Shown piece by piece: positions 28,147 through 36,761 of a stretch of 64,000 nt of DNA; position 1 is the first letter of the stretch, and the number at the start of each line of letters is the position of its first letter. The stretch is taken from contig SGZJ01000003.1 in NCBI GenBank assembly GCA_004213995.1, forward strand, positions 34,170-98,169, written 5' to 3'. Below the pieces are notes generated by a model. It was not told the origin of the DNA. It searched no databases and saw only the letters and a program-made list of their open reading frames with translations. The DNA is from Flavobacteriales bacterium (GTDB lineage Bacteria; Bacteroidota; Bacteroidia; Flavobacteriales; Flavobacteriaceae). Made by a program: the position numbers and the translations under genes.

Positions 28147-29523
28147 ATGGTTAATTATGATATTATTATTTTAGGAAGTGGTCCAGGCGGTTACGTAACT
28201 GCTATTAGAGCCTCACAACTTGGTTTAAAGACTGCCATAGTAGAAAAGGAAAGTTTAGGAGGCGTATGTTTAAACTGGGGCTGTATACCCACTAAAGCAT
28301 TACTAAAATCTGCTCAAGTTTTTGAGTATCTTAAACATTCTTCAGATTATGGTCTAAATATTACTGAATTTTCTAAGGATTTTAATGCTGTAGTTGATAG
28401 AAGTAGAAATGTAGCCGAAGGTATGAGTAAGGGAGTTACTTTCTTGATGAAAAAAAACAAAATTGATGTCATAAAAGGTTATGGAAAACTTAAACCGGGT
28501 AAAGTTGTAGATGTTGATGGAGTTCAATACTCAGCTGATCATATTATAATTTCCACTGGCGCTAGGTCTAGAGAATTACCTTCAATTCCTCAAGACGGAA
28601 AAAAGATTATTGGGTACAGACAAGCTATGACTTTAAAAAAACAACCTAAATCAATGATTATTGTTGGTTCAGGAGCTATTGGAGTTGAGTTTGCATATTT
28701 TTATAACTCAATGGGGACAAAAGTGACTGTTGTTGAATATTTGCCAAATATTGTACCTGTTGAAGATAAAGATATATCTAAGGAATTAGAAAAGTCATTT
28801 AAGAAAAGTGGTATTAATGTCATGACTTCATCCGAAGTATTGTCAGTAGACACATCAGGAAAAGGTGTGTCGGCTAAAGTCAAAACATCAAAAGGAGAAG
28901 AAAACATTAGTGCTGACATTATCCTTTCTGCAGTTGGGATTAAAACAAACATTGAAAATATTGGGTTAGAAGAAGTTGGTATTGCTATTGATAGAGATAA
29001 AATATTAGTTGACAAATATTATCTAACAAATATTCCTGGTTATTATGCAATAGGTGATGTTACTCCAGGTCCTGCCCTAGCTCATGTTGCTTCTGCCGAA
29101 GGTATATTATGTGTTGAAAAAATTACTGGTCATGATGTAGCACCGATAGATTATGGAAATATCCCAGGATGCACCTACTGTTATCCTGAAATTTCGAGTG
29201 TTGGATTAACAGAACAACAAGCATTAGATAATGGTTATAAAATCAAGGTTGGTAAATTTCCTTTTTCAGCATCTGGAAAAGCTAGCGCATCAGGTAATAA
29301 GGAAGGTTTTGTGAAAGTTATTTTTGACGAAAAGTATGGAGAATGGTTGGGTTGTCATATGATTGGCGCAGGAGTAACTGACATGATAGCTGAGGCTGTT
29401 TTAGGAAGAAAATTAGAAACTACAGGAATGGAAGTTTTAAAAACTATTCATCCTCACCCTACCATGAGTGAAGCTGTTATGGAAGCTGTCGCTGCAGCTT
29501 ATGGTGAAGTTATTCATTTATAA
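28147..29523 (+). CDS. lpdA: Dihydrolipoyl dehydrogenase (E3)
   Basis: FAD disulfide oxidoreductase that reoxidises dihydrolipoamide of 2-oxoacid dehydrogenases and the glycine cleavage H protein. The FAD motif is IILGSGPGGYVTAIRA, the redox disulfide GGVCLNWGCIPTKALL (Cys about 40 and 45), the NAD motif IIVGSGAIGVEFAYFYNS, and the C-terminal His-Glu pair lies in HPHPTMSEAVMEA. At 458 residues it is full length. No E1 or E2 gene adjoins it. It probably serves pyruvate or 2-oxoglutarate dehydrogenase and the GcvT system. Confidence 0.96.
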   Translation: MVNYDIIILGSGPGGYVTAIRASQLGLKTAIVEKESLGGVCLNWGCIPTKALLKSAQVFEYLKHSSDYGLNITEFSKDFNAVVDRSRNVAEGMSKGVTFLMKKNKIDVIKGYGKLKPGKVVDVDGVQYSADHIIISTGARSRELPSIPQDGKKIIGYRQAMTLKKQPKSMIIVGSGAIGVEFAYFYNSMGTKVTVVEYLPNIVPVEDKDISKELEKSFKKSGINVMTSSEVLSVDTSGKGVSAKVKTSKGEENISADIILSAVGIKTNIENIGLEEVGIAIDRDKILVDKYYLTNIPGYYAIGDVTPGPALAHVASAEGILCVEKITGHDVAPIDYGNIPGCTYCYPEISSVGLTEQQALDNGYKIKVGKFPFSASGKASASGNKEGFVKVIFDEKYGEWLGCHMIGAGVTDMIAEAVLGRKLETTGMEVLKTIHPHPTMSEAVMEAVAAAYGEVIHL

Positions 29524-29525
29524 AG

Positions 29526-29942
29526 TTATTCAAAACTACTTAAAGCTAACTCATAACTTTTTAATCCAAAACCTAAAATAATTGCTTTGGCATTTGGAGA
29601 AATGTAAGACTTATGCCTGAAATCTTCTCTTGCATAGGTATTTGAAATATGTACTTCAATTACTGGTGAGGCTATTGATGCTACAGCATCTCCAATACCA
29701 ATTGAGGTGTGAGTATAGGCTGCTGCGTTTAAAACAATTCCATCAATATCAAATCCAACTTCATGGAGCTTATCAATAATTTCACCTTCAATATTAGATT
29801 GATAATAAGTAATATTAAAATTTTGAAATTTAGTTTTTAAATCGATTAAAAAATTATCAAAATCTTTATGCCCATAAATTTCTGGCTGTCTTTTACCTAA
29901 AAGATTCAGATTTGGACCATTTATTATAATAATATTTTTCAT
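29526..29942 (-). CDS. aroQ: 3-dehydroquinate dehydratase, type II
   Basis: Removes water from 3-dehydroquinate in the shikimate pathway. The N-terminal INGPNLNLLGKRQPEIYG carries the catalytic Arg/Tyr loop. The QSNIEGEIIDKLHE, LNAAAYTHTSIGIGDA and EVHISNTYAREDFRHKS motifs (catalytic His 100 region) complete the type II signature. At 138 residues it is typical. It converges with lpdA with 2 bp between stops and diverges from xerD. In many Flavobacteriia aroQ lies next to xerD, as here. Confidence 0.96.
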   Translation of the reverse strand: MKNIIIINGPNLNLLGKRQPEIYGHKDFDNFLIDLKTKFQNFNITYYQSNIEGEIIDKLHEVGFDIDGIVLNAAAYTHTSIGIGDAVASIASPVIEVHISNTYAREDFRHKSYISPNAKAIILGFGLKSYELALSSFE

Positions 29943-29995
29943 CGAATCTATTCTTAATAATTGATAATTTTATAAATATAATGAAATTTACTAAC

Positions 29996-30007
29996 GGCTT
30001 ATAAGCC
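29996..30007. repeat. 12-bp perfect palindrome between aroQ and xerD
   Basis: GGCTTATAAGCC is a perfect palindrome in an otherwise A/T-only 135-bp divergent intergenic region, 54 bp before the aroQ start and 71 bp before xerD. It could be an operator. It does not resemble a dif site in arm sequence. Function unknown. Confidence 0.3.
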
Positions 30008-30077
30008 TAAATAGATAATATGATAATTATATAATTAAATAACACAAAATTGTAGGATATTTATTTAACTTGGAGGG

Positions 30078-30965
30078 GTGAATTGGAATAATGCCATAAA
30101 AGACTTTAATGACTACTTAAAAATTGAGAGAGGTTTCTCACTCAATTCTATAGAGAGTTACGAAAAAGATGTCAAAAAATTTAAAGACTTTATAAATGAT
30201 AGTAAAACACCAATTAATATTAACCCAGATGATATAAAGGAGTTTTTAGTTGTAGTTTCAAAAACATTAAATTCATCTTCACAATCTAGAATAATTTCTG
30301 GTTTAAGAAGTTTTTTCGAATTCCTGATTTTTGAAAAGTATATAACCAGCAATCCACTTAGACTAATTGAATCTCCTAAAACCTCTAGAAAACTACCGGA
30401 CACATTATCAACAAAAGAAATAGATGAATTAATTTCTAACATTGACTTATCGAAACAGCAAGGTGAAAGAAACCTGGCTATTATAGAACTTTTATATGGA
30501 TGTGGAATTAGGGTTAGTGAACTAGTAGATTTAAAAATATCTGATTTATTTTTTGAAGAAAATTTTATCAAAGTTACAGGTAAAGGAAACAAGCAAAGAT
30601 TAATTCCAATTGGAAACATAACAAAGAATAAAGTAGCTTCATATCTAGAAAACTCTAGAAATAAAATAAAAGTAAAAAGATCTTTTAAAGATCATGTTTT
30701 TTTAAATAGAAGAGGCAATAAGTTAACAAGAGCTATGATCTTTACAATTACAAAACAATTAGCAGAAAGATCAAATTTCAATAAATCAATTTCTCCACAC
30801 ACATTTAGACATTCATTTGCTACTCATTTATTGGAAAATGGAGCTGATTTAAGAACTATTCAACAATTATTAGGCCATGAAAGTATTACTACTACCGAGA
30901 TCTACATGCATTTAGATAACAAATATTTAAGCGAAGCATTAAACAAATATCATCCAAGAGCTTAA
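30078..30965 (+). CDS. xerD: Site-specific tyrosine recombinase XerD
   Basis: Resolves chromosome dimers at dif. The N-terminal SAM-like domain (FNDYLKIERGFSLNSIESY) is followed by the catalytic domain with Arg in GCGIRVSELVDL, Lys in GKGNKQRLIPIG, HxxR in HTFRHSFATHLL, His/Trp-type LLGHESITTTEIYMHLD and the nucleophilic Tyr about residue 276. At 295 residues it is full length. An in-frame TAA at 30066 forces the start to GTG 30078. The run GGAGGGGTG places a Shine-Dalgarno-like GGAGG only one base before the GTG, too close for normal function. Confidence 0.92.
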   Translation: MNWNNAIKDFNDYLKIERGFSLNSIESYEKDVKKFKDFINDSKTPININPDDIKEFLVVVSKTLNSSSQSRIISGLRSFFEFLIFEKYITSNPLRLIESPKTSRKLPDTLSTKEIDELISNIDLSKQQGERNLAIIELLYGCGIRVSELVDLKISDLFFEENFIKVTGKGNKQRLIPIGNITKNKVASYLENSRNKIKVKRSFKDHVFLNRRGNKLTRAMIFTITKQLAERSNFNKSISPHTFRHSFATHLLENGADLRTIQQLLGHESITTTEIYMHLDNKYLSEALNKYHPRA

Positions 30966-31004
30966 ATATTTTTTTGATGTATGTTTAAAATTAACATATA
31001 ATTA

Positions 31005-31012
31005 TAATTTTG
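31005..31012 (+). promoter_or_regulatory. Putative -7 element of the TonB receptor operon
   Basis: TAATTTTG matches TAnnTTTG and lies 55 bp before the ATG at 31068. No TTG is found at 17-23 bases upstream, so support is partial. Confidence 0.4.
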
Positions 31013-31067
31013 AATTTGAGATATATTTAAAGTTAATATACTTTTATATCGTTTTTAGAAAAATCCA

Positions 31068-33443
31068 ATGCTCAAACTAATTAACACATTAATATTTTTC
31101 TTTTTTACTTTTTCAATTTCTGCTCAAGAAAAACACACAATTAGTGGTACTGTTTTTGATAAAAGAGGGAATGAAACTTTAATCGGAGCTACTATCTATT
31201 TTTCTGATTTAAATATTGGAACAACTACAAATGAGTATGGTTTTTATTCAATTACAATTTCAGAAGGAACACATAATGTTTCAGTTGGTTACTTAGGATT
31301 TAGTGATGAAAATAGGATTATTGAGCTAAATAACAAAACTTCATTAGACTTTTACTTGTCTGAGGCGTCACAGACTTTAGATGAAGTCCTTATTAAAACT
31401 GATATTGAAAAAATAAATATCAAAAGTACCCAAATGAGTACTAATACACTAACCTCTAAATCTATAAAACAAATTCCTGTTGTTTTAGGGGAATCCGATA
31501 TTATCAAGTCAATCATTCTGCTTCCTGGAGTCACTTCTGCTGGAGAAGGAGCTTCTGGGTTTAATGTAAGGGGTGGCTCTGCAGATCAAAACTTAATTCT
31601 ATTAGATGAAGCTATTGTTTTTAACTCTTCACATGTATTTGGATTTTTCTCAGTTTTTAACCCAGATGTAATAAAAGATGTTAAATTATTTAAAGGTGGA
31701 ATTCCTTCAAAATATGGTGGAAGATTATCTTCTGTATTAGATATATATCAAAAAGAAGGAAATAATAATGATTTTAAATTAACGGGTGGTATCGGATTAA
31801 TTTCTAGTAGAATTTTAGCTGAGGGACCACTAAAAAAAGAAAAAAGTTCTTTTCTAATTGGTGGAAGATCATCATATGCACACCTATTCCTTCCTCTAAT
31901 TGACAACAACAATGAAGCTTACTTTTATGACTTAAATACTAAAGTTAATTACAGACTTAATAAAAAAAATAATGTTTTTTTATCTGCCTACTTTGGTAAA
32001 GATGTATTTGGAATAAATAATAGTTTTATAAATAAATATGGTAATGCTGTGACAAATCTTAGATGGAATCATCTCTTTTCTGATAAGTTGTTTTCAAATT
32101 TATCTCTAATTTATTCCGATTATTTTTATGGATTAATTCTGGACTTTGTTGGATTTGAGTGGGACTCTGGGATTACAAACATTAACTTTAAATATGACTT
32201 TAATCATTTTCTAAAAGATGACTTAAAGTTAAGTTATGGTGTGAACAATATTTACACAAAATTTAATGCTGGAGAAATATTTCCAAATAGAGATGACTCT
32301 GGCATTATACCTTTTAAATTAACTGAAAAATACGCTAATGAATTTGCTTTTTACTTAGAAGCTGATCATAATATATCAGATAAATTTAGCTTAAAATACG
32401 GATTTAGATTTAGTAATTTTAGTCGCTTAGGACAAGATGAATTAAATACCTATGAAAATGACAATCCGTTAATTTACAATCAACAACTTCAAAAGTATGA
32501 GCCTGCCACTCCCAATGGGGTACTTAGTTATGAAAGAAGTGACATACTAAAAAGTTTTAATAATTTTGAACCACGTTTATCATTTTCTTATTTATTAAAT
32601 ATTGACACCTCTTTTAAGGCTAGTTATAATAGAATGGCCCAGTATTTACATTTATTATCTAACACCTCCTCTCCTACTCCTTTAGATATATGGGTTCCAA
32701 GCGGTACATTTATAAAACCACAAATCTTAGATCAATACGCAGTTGGATATTTTAAAAGGATTAAAGATGGAGATTTCTCTTTAGAAACTGAATTATTTTA
32801 TAAAGATGTAAAAAATAGAATTGATTATATAAATGGGGCTAACTTAGTTGCTAACAACGAAATTGAAACTGTTATTTTAAATGGAAAATCAAGAGCATAT
32901 GGATTAGAGTTTATGCTTAAAAAAAATGAAGGAAAACTAAGGGGTTGGCTAGCCTATACTTTATCAAAATCAGAGCAATTAACATCTGGTAGAAATAGTA
33001 GTGAACCAGGAATTAACAATGGTAATTGGTATAATACTCCCTATGACAAAACACATGATTTGTCTATAAATACTAGTTATGAATTAAGTACAAGATGGAA
33101 ATTTAACTCAAATTTTTTATTACAAACTGGTCAACCAACTAACTACCCTGTTGGACAGTATGAGTTTCAAGGTTTGAATGTGCCTATTTACAATGATAAT
33201 CTTAGAAATGCTGATAGGCTTCCTACTTACCACAGATTAGATTTATCGGCAACACTTACACCGACAAAGAATAATAATAGAAATTTGCAAGCAGAATGGG
33301 TGTTTGGTATATATAATATATATAATAGAAAAAATGCTGCTTCAATAGCATTCTCAAGAAATACAGAGACCTCTACAAATGAAGCTATAAAAACATCAAT
33401 ATTTGGCATTGTTCCATCTATTACTTATAATTTTAAATTTTAA
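31068..33443 (+). CDS. TonB-dependent outer-membrane receptor with carboxypeptidase-regulatory-like domain
   Basis: Outer-membrane transporter of 791 residues. A signal peptide (MLKLINTLIFFFFTFSISAQ) is followed by a CarboxypepD_reg-like beta-sandwich (TISGTVFDKRGNETLIGAT), then the plug domain with GFNVRGGSADQNLILLDEA and GGIPSKYGGRLSSVLDI, then a 22-strand-type barrel ending with an aromatic residue (ITYNFKF). This architecture is typical of Bacteroidota receptors. It is followed after 2 bp by a DUF4249 lipoprotein, a conserved pairing. It is not a SusC: it lacks the SusC signature and has no SusD partner. The substrate is unknown; peptide or metal-chelate uptake is plausible. Confidence 0.9.
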   Translation: MLKLINTLIFFFFTFSISAQEKHTISGTVFDKRGNETLIGATIYFSDLNIGTTTNEYGFYSITISEGTHNVSVGYLGFSDENRIIELNNKTSLDFYLSEASQTLDEVLIKTDIEKINIKSTQMSTNTLTSKSIKQIPVVLGESDIIKSIILLPGVTSAGEGASGFNVRGGSADQNLILLDEAIVFNSSHVFGFFSVFNPDVIKDVKLFKGGIPSKYGGRLSSVLDIYQKEGNNNDFKLTGGIGLISSRILAEGPLKKEKSSFLIGGRSSYAHLFLPLIDNNNEAYFYDLNTKVNYRLNKKNNVFLSAYFGKDVFGINNSFINKYGNAVTNLRWNHLFSDKLFSNLSLIYSDYFYGLILDFVGFEWDSGITNINFKYDFNHFLKDDLKLSYGVNNIYTKFNAGEIFPNRDDSGIIPFKLTEKYANEFAFYLEADHNISDKFSLKYGFRFSNFSRLGQDELNTYENDNPLIYNQQLQKYEPATPNGVLSYERSDILKSFNNFEPRLSFSYLLNIDTSFKASYNRMAQYLHLLSNTSSPTPLDIWVPSGTFIKPQILDQYAVGYFKRIKDGDFSLETELFYKDVKNRIDYINGANLVANNEIETVILNGKSRAYGLEFMLKKNEGKLRGWLAYTLSKSEQLTSGRNSSEPGINNGNWYNTPYDKTHDLSINTSYELSTRWKFNSNFLLQTGQPTNYPVGQYEFQGLNVPIYNDNLRNADRLPTYHRLDLSATLTPTKNNNRNLQAEWVFGIYNIYNRKNAASIAFSRNTETSTNEAIKTSIFGIVPSITYNFKF

Positions 33444-33445
33444 AA

Positions 33446-34273
33446 ATGAAAAATATTATAATATTGTTGAGTTTATTCATGTTTTTTAGTTGTGAGGATG
33501 TAATTGATATCGAAGTTCCATCAAGTGAGTCTAAACTAATTATTGATGCAATTTTTGAAGTATACCATAATCAGACACCAATTACCGCAAATACTGTTGT
33601 TAGGTTAAGAGAATCTACTGACTACTATGATGAAGAAATACCTGTTATAACTAATCCAGCAACAGTTTTATTAAAGGATTTAACTAATGATGTAGATATT
33701 ATTTTTGAAGACAATAATTCGGACGGAAACTTTGTGCCTGTCAATCCATTTATTCCAATAGAAAATGTAGATTATGAACTTAATGTTTTTTACAATGAAG
33801 ACCTTTATCAAAGTCAAAGTAAATTAGTAACTACATCTGAATTTAGTGATGTATACCAAGGTAACAATACATTATTCACAGGAGAAGAAGTTGAAGTTAA
33901 TGTGTCTTTTATAGATGATATTAATATTGAAAATTATTATTTATTTGATTTTTCAAATAATTTATTTGTACCAATTGAAGATAGATTTTTTAATGGATCG
34001 ACATATAATTTTTCATTTTTTTATCAGCAAGACGAAATTGAATTACCAACTGATGTTATTATAAAAATGTCAGGAGTTACAAAAGAATATTTGACATATT
34101 TCAATGTTCTCATATCACAAAGTGGTCAACAAGCCGGCGGTCCATTTGAAACCATACCCTCATCATTATTAGGTAATATTATTAATACAACAAACAATGA
34201 AAATTTTCCATTGGGATATTTTCACATTTCAGAGACTGATACATATAATTTAAGCTTGATAGAGCTAGATTAA
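33446..34273 (+). CDS. DUF4249 lipoprotein, partner of the upstream TonB receptor
   Basis: 275 residues with a lipoprotein signal and Cys at about 16 (LFMFFSCEDVIDI). The start CEDVIDIEVP, then a beta-rich region with ANTVVRLRES and NVDYELNVFYNE, fits DUF4249. It is paired with TonB receptors in many Bacteroidota and probably acts as a surface-exposed accessory, analogous in position to SusD. Function is inferred from pairing only. It converges with rny, 9 bp between stops, with no obvious terminator. Confidence 0.82.
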   Translation: MKNIIILLSLFMFFSCEDVIDIEVPSSESKLIIDAIFEVYHNQTPITANTVVRLRESTDYYDEEIPVITNPATVLLKDLTNDVDIIFEDNNSDGNFVPVNPFIPIENVDYELNVFYNEDLYQSQSKLVTTSEFSDVYQGNNTLFTGEEVEVNVSFIDDINIENYYLFDFSNNLFVPIEDRFFNGSTYNFSFFYQQDEIELPTDVIIKMSGVTKEYLTYFNVLISQSGQQAGGPFETIPSSLLGNIINTTNNENFPLGYFHISETDTYNLSLIELD

Positions 34274-34282
34274 ATAATCTTA

Positions 34283-35854
34283 TTACTTGGCAATATTCAC
34301 TGCCCTAGTTTCTCTTATTACAGTTACTTTGACTTGTCCAGGATAAGTCATATCTGTTTGTATTTTTTGTGAAATATCAAAAGATAGTTTAGAAGCTATA
34401 TCATCATCAACTTTTTCACTTTCAACAATAACACGTAATTCTCTACCGGCTTGTATAGCATAAGCCTTTTGAACACCATCAAAATCTAGTGCAATTTCCT
34501 CTAAATTTTTTAGTCTTTCAATATATGAGTCTAAAACTTGTCTTCGAGCTCCTGGTCTAGCTCCAGAAATAGCATCACAAACTTGCACAATTGGAGATAG
34601 TAAAAATTTCATTTCAATTTCATCATGATGAGCACCAATAGCATTACAAACTTCATCTTTTTCACCATATTTTTCTGCCCATTGCATACCCAAAATTGCA
34701 TGTGGTGTTTCTGCATCTTTTTCAGAAGATGGAACTTTCCCAATATCATGCAATAAACCAGCTCTTTTAGCAAGTTTAGCATCTATACCAAGTTCTGCAG
34801 CCATGATACCACAAAGTTTTGAAACTTCTCTGGAGTGCTGAAGTAAATTCTGACCATATGATGATCTATATTTCATCCTACCCACAACTTTAATTAATTC
34901 TGGATGTAAGCCATGAATCCCTAAATCAATAACTGTTCTTTTACCAATTTCAATTATTTCTTGGTCTATTTGTTTCTCAGTTTTTTTTACTATTTCTTCA
35001 ATTCTAGCAGGGTGTATTCTTCCATCTGTAACTAACTTGTGAAGAGATAATCTAGCAATTTCTCTTCTTATTGAATCAAAACAAGATAATATTATAGCTT
35101 CAGGAGTATCATCAACTATAATTTCTACTCCGGTTGCAGCTTCTAAAGCTCTAATATTTCTTCCTTCTCTGCCTATAATTCTTCCTTTGACATCATCTGA
35201 TTCAATATTAAAAACAGAAACACAATTATCTATAGATTCCTCAGTACCAATTCTTTGAATTGTATTAATAATTATTTTTTTAGCGTCTTGCTCTACTGTC
35301 ATTTTTGCTTCTTCCATCCTATTTTGAATAAATTTCATAGCATCAGACTTTGCTTCTTCTTTAATTGAATTCATTAGCTGGTCTTTGGCATCCTGTTTAG
35401 ATAAACCTGAAATGACTTCTAATTGTTTAATCTGATTATCTCTTTCTTTATCTAATTCAATTCGTTTTTTATCAAGATTATTTATTTTTTTGTCGAAATC
35501 TTTTGATTTTAACTCTAAATCTGAGTTTAAATCCGATTGAATTTTTAAGAGTTTAGAAGCATTAGACTCCTTATCAGTTACTGAACGTTCTAATGATTTG
35601 ATTTTATCCTCTCTAGCATAAATAACTTTTTCATGTTCAGACTTTAATTCAATAAACTTTTCCTTTGCCTGTAAAATTTTATCTTTCTTTAAAGACTCTC
35701 CTTCTTTATTTGCAGATTTCAAAATTGTAGATGCTTCTTTTTTGGCATCTTCTATAATTTTAGCTGCATTAGACTTTTCAAATATTTTTGCAATTATAAA
35801 TCCTATTACAATTCCACAAAGTGAGAATATTATGGTTGATGTTGTTAATTCCAT
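34283..35854 (-). CDS. rny: Ribonuclease Y
   Basis: Membrane-anchored endoribonuclease initiating mRNA decay. The N-terminal transmembrane helix (about 5-24) is followed by a long charged coiled coil (about 30-190), a KH domain with [19 protein letters not shown], and an HD domain with [18 protein letters not shown] and ETPHAILGM. At 523 residues it is full length. It lies directly downstream of the 6S-like RNA and zapA. In this lineage RNase Y is one of the main mRNA-turnover enzymes. Confidence 0.96.
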   Translation of the reverse strand: MELTTSTIIFSLCGIVIGFIIAKIFEKSNAAKIIEDAKKEASTILKSANKEGESLKKDKILQAKEKFIELKSEHEKVIYAREDKIKSLERSVTDKESNASKLLKIQSDLNSDLELKSKDFDKKINNLDKKRIELDKERDNQIKQLEVISGLSKQDAKDQLMNSIKEEAKSDAMKFIQNRMEEAKMTVEQDAKKIIINTIQRIGTEESIDNCVSVFNIESDDVKGRIIGREGRNIRALEAATGVEIIVDDTPEAIILSCFDSIRREIARLSLHKLVTDGRIHPARIEEIVKKTEKQIDQEIIEIGKRTVIDLGIHGLHPELIKVVGRMKYRSSYGQNLLQHSREVSKLCGIMAAELGIDAKLAKRAGLLHDIGKVPSSEKDAETPHAILGMQWAEKYGEKDEVCNAIGAHHDEIEMKFLLSPIVQVCDAISGARPGARRQVLDSYIERLKNLEEIALDFDGVQKAYAIQAGRELRVIVESEKVDDDIASKLSFDISQKIQTDMTYPGQVKVTVIRETRAVNIAK

Positions 35855-35869
35855 ATATAATTAATTAAA

Positions 35870-36035
35870 TAAAAATACCTACAAAAGTCATGGTTTTGTA
35901 TAAACTCCTTTAAATCAAGTTTAAGGCTAATAAGTTGATCAAAGATCTGATCTAGTCAGCACAATTTTACAACTTAAACTCACCTTTTTTAAAAGAATAA
36001 GCGTTGAGTTTATCAAAAAAACTAATGTAGGTAGT
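35870..36035 (-). ncRNA. ssrS: 6S RNA (flavobacterial type)
   Basis: The gap between zapA and rny folds on the minus strand into one long interrupted hairpin of about 165 nt. The closing helix is 8 bp (TGTAGGTA 36026-36033 with TACCTACA 35876-35883), the second helix GAGTTTAT (36006-36013) with ATAAACTC (35900-35907), and an inner helix pairs AGTTTAAG with CTTAAACT on the transcript. Unpaired A/T-rich stretches between them leave a large central region, and T-rich sequence follows the 3' end. Rod shape, size and location beside zapA match 6S RNA, which mimics an open promoter and binds RNA polymerase. Exact ends are estimates. Confidence 0.68.
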
Positions 36036-36050
36036 TTTAAAAGTTAAAAA

Positions 36051-36338
36051 TTAAGAAATAGTTTCAATAATTAATTCATTTAATTCTTTTAATTTATTCT
36101 CAAAAGATTTGTTTGAATTATTGTTATCAATAGATCGTTGTTTAGTTTTTGAAGCAAACTGTAAAGCACACATCGCTAAAACATCTTGTTTATCGTTAAC
36201 TGAATAACTTTGTTCTAACTGTTTTATCATTGTATTAATATCTAATGCAGCCTTTCTCAAACCTTCTTCTTGAGAAGGATCAATTGTAAGAGGATAAATC
36301 CTATTTGCTATAGATAATTTTATTTTCAATTTTTCCAT
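36051..36338 (-). CDS. zapA: Cell division protein ZapA
   Basis: Small FtsZ-associated protein of 95 residues that promotes Z-ring bundling. The N-terminal IKLSIANRIYPLTIDPSQEE and LRKAALDINTMIKQLEQ match the ZapA domain, and the C-terminal half is a predicted coiled coil. It follows the coiled-coil gene by 12 bp and precedes the 6S RNA, as in other bacteria where ssrS sits next to zapA. Confidence 0.88.
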   Translation of the reverse strand: MEKLKIKLSIANRIYPLTIDPSQEEGLRKAALDINTMIKQLEQSYSVNDKQDVLAMCALQFASKTKQRSIDNNNSNKSFENKLKELNELIIETIS

Positions 36339-36350
36339 TTAGAACTATAT

Positions 36351-36641
36351 TTATTCAGTTAATTGAGATATACAATAATCTATTTCTCTAATTAATGAAT
36401 TTATTTCTAGTTTAGTATCTTTTGTACCGTTATCACTACCTAGAATAGTATTAGCAATTTTAAGTGATTTATATTTTTCTTCACATAAATCTATCAAATT
36501 AGACTTTTCTAAATCTTTTTTTTTAAGTAAATTCAATTCACTCTCTAATTCAAAATTTAACTTTTGAAGGTTGGTTATCTTCTCCAGTGAAATTCGAATA
36601 TTTTTCTCTAAAGATTTAACTAAATTATCTAACTCTTGCAT
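36351..36641 (-). CDS. Small coiled-coil protein upstream of zapA
   Basis: 96 residues, almost entirely heptad-like (LVKSLEKNIRISLEKITNLQ, then NFELESELNLLKKKD). I recognise no domain. Its size, coiled-coil nature and coupling to zapA suggest a ZapB-like division partner or a ZapA chaperone, but this is inference from context. It is the first gene of the run coiled coil-zapA-6S-rny and diverges from the M23 peptidase across 120 bp of A/T-rich sequence. Confidence 0.7.
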   Translation of the reverse strand: MQELDNLVKSLEKNIRISLEKITNLQKLNFELESELNLLKKKDLEKSNLIDLCEEKYKSLKIANTILGSDNGTKDTKLEINSLIREIDYCISQLTE

Positions 36642-36761
36642 CTCAAAATCAAAATACTATTAAAACAAAGTTAACATAGATATTAGAATTAACACTTCTT
36701 TTTATAAAAAATATATTATGATGTTTATTAAATTATAATATTTTTACAACTTATACACATT

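Noticed and set aside
28701..29015. 104-codon minus-strand frame inside lpdA
   Set aside because: Overlaps the NAD-binding domain of a complete dihydrolipoyl dehydrogenase and has no independent promoter or homology.
29996..30007. dif site for XerC/XerD
   Set aside because: The palindrome lacks two 11-bp arms around a 6-bp centre, and closeness to xerD is no evidence for dif.
30158..30619. 153-codon minus-strand frame inside xerD
   Set aside because: Antisense to a full, motif-complete XerD; the translation is low-complexity Ser/Leu-rich, as expected for a shadow frame.
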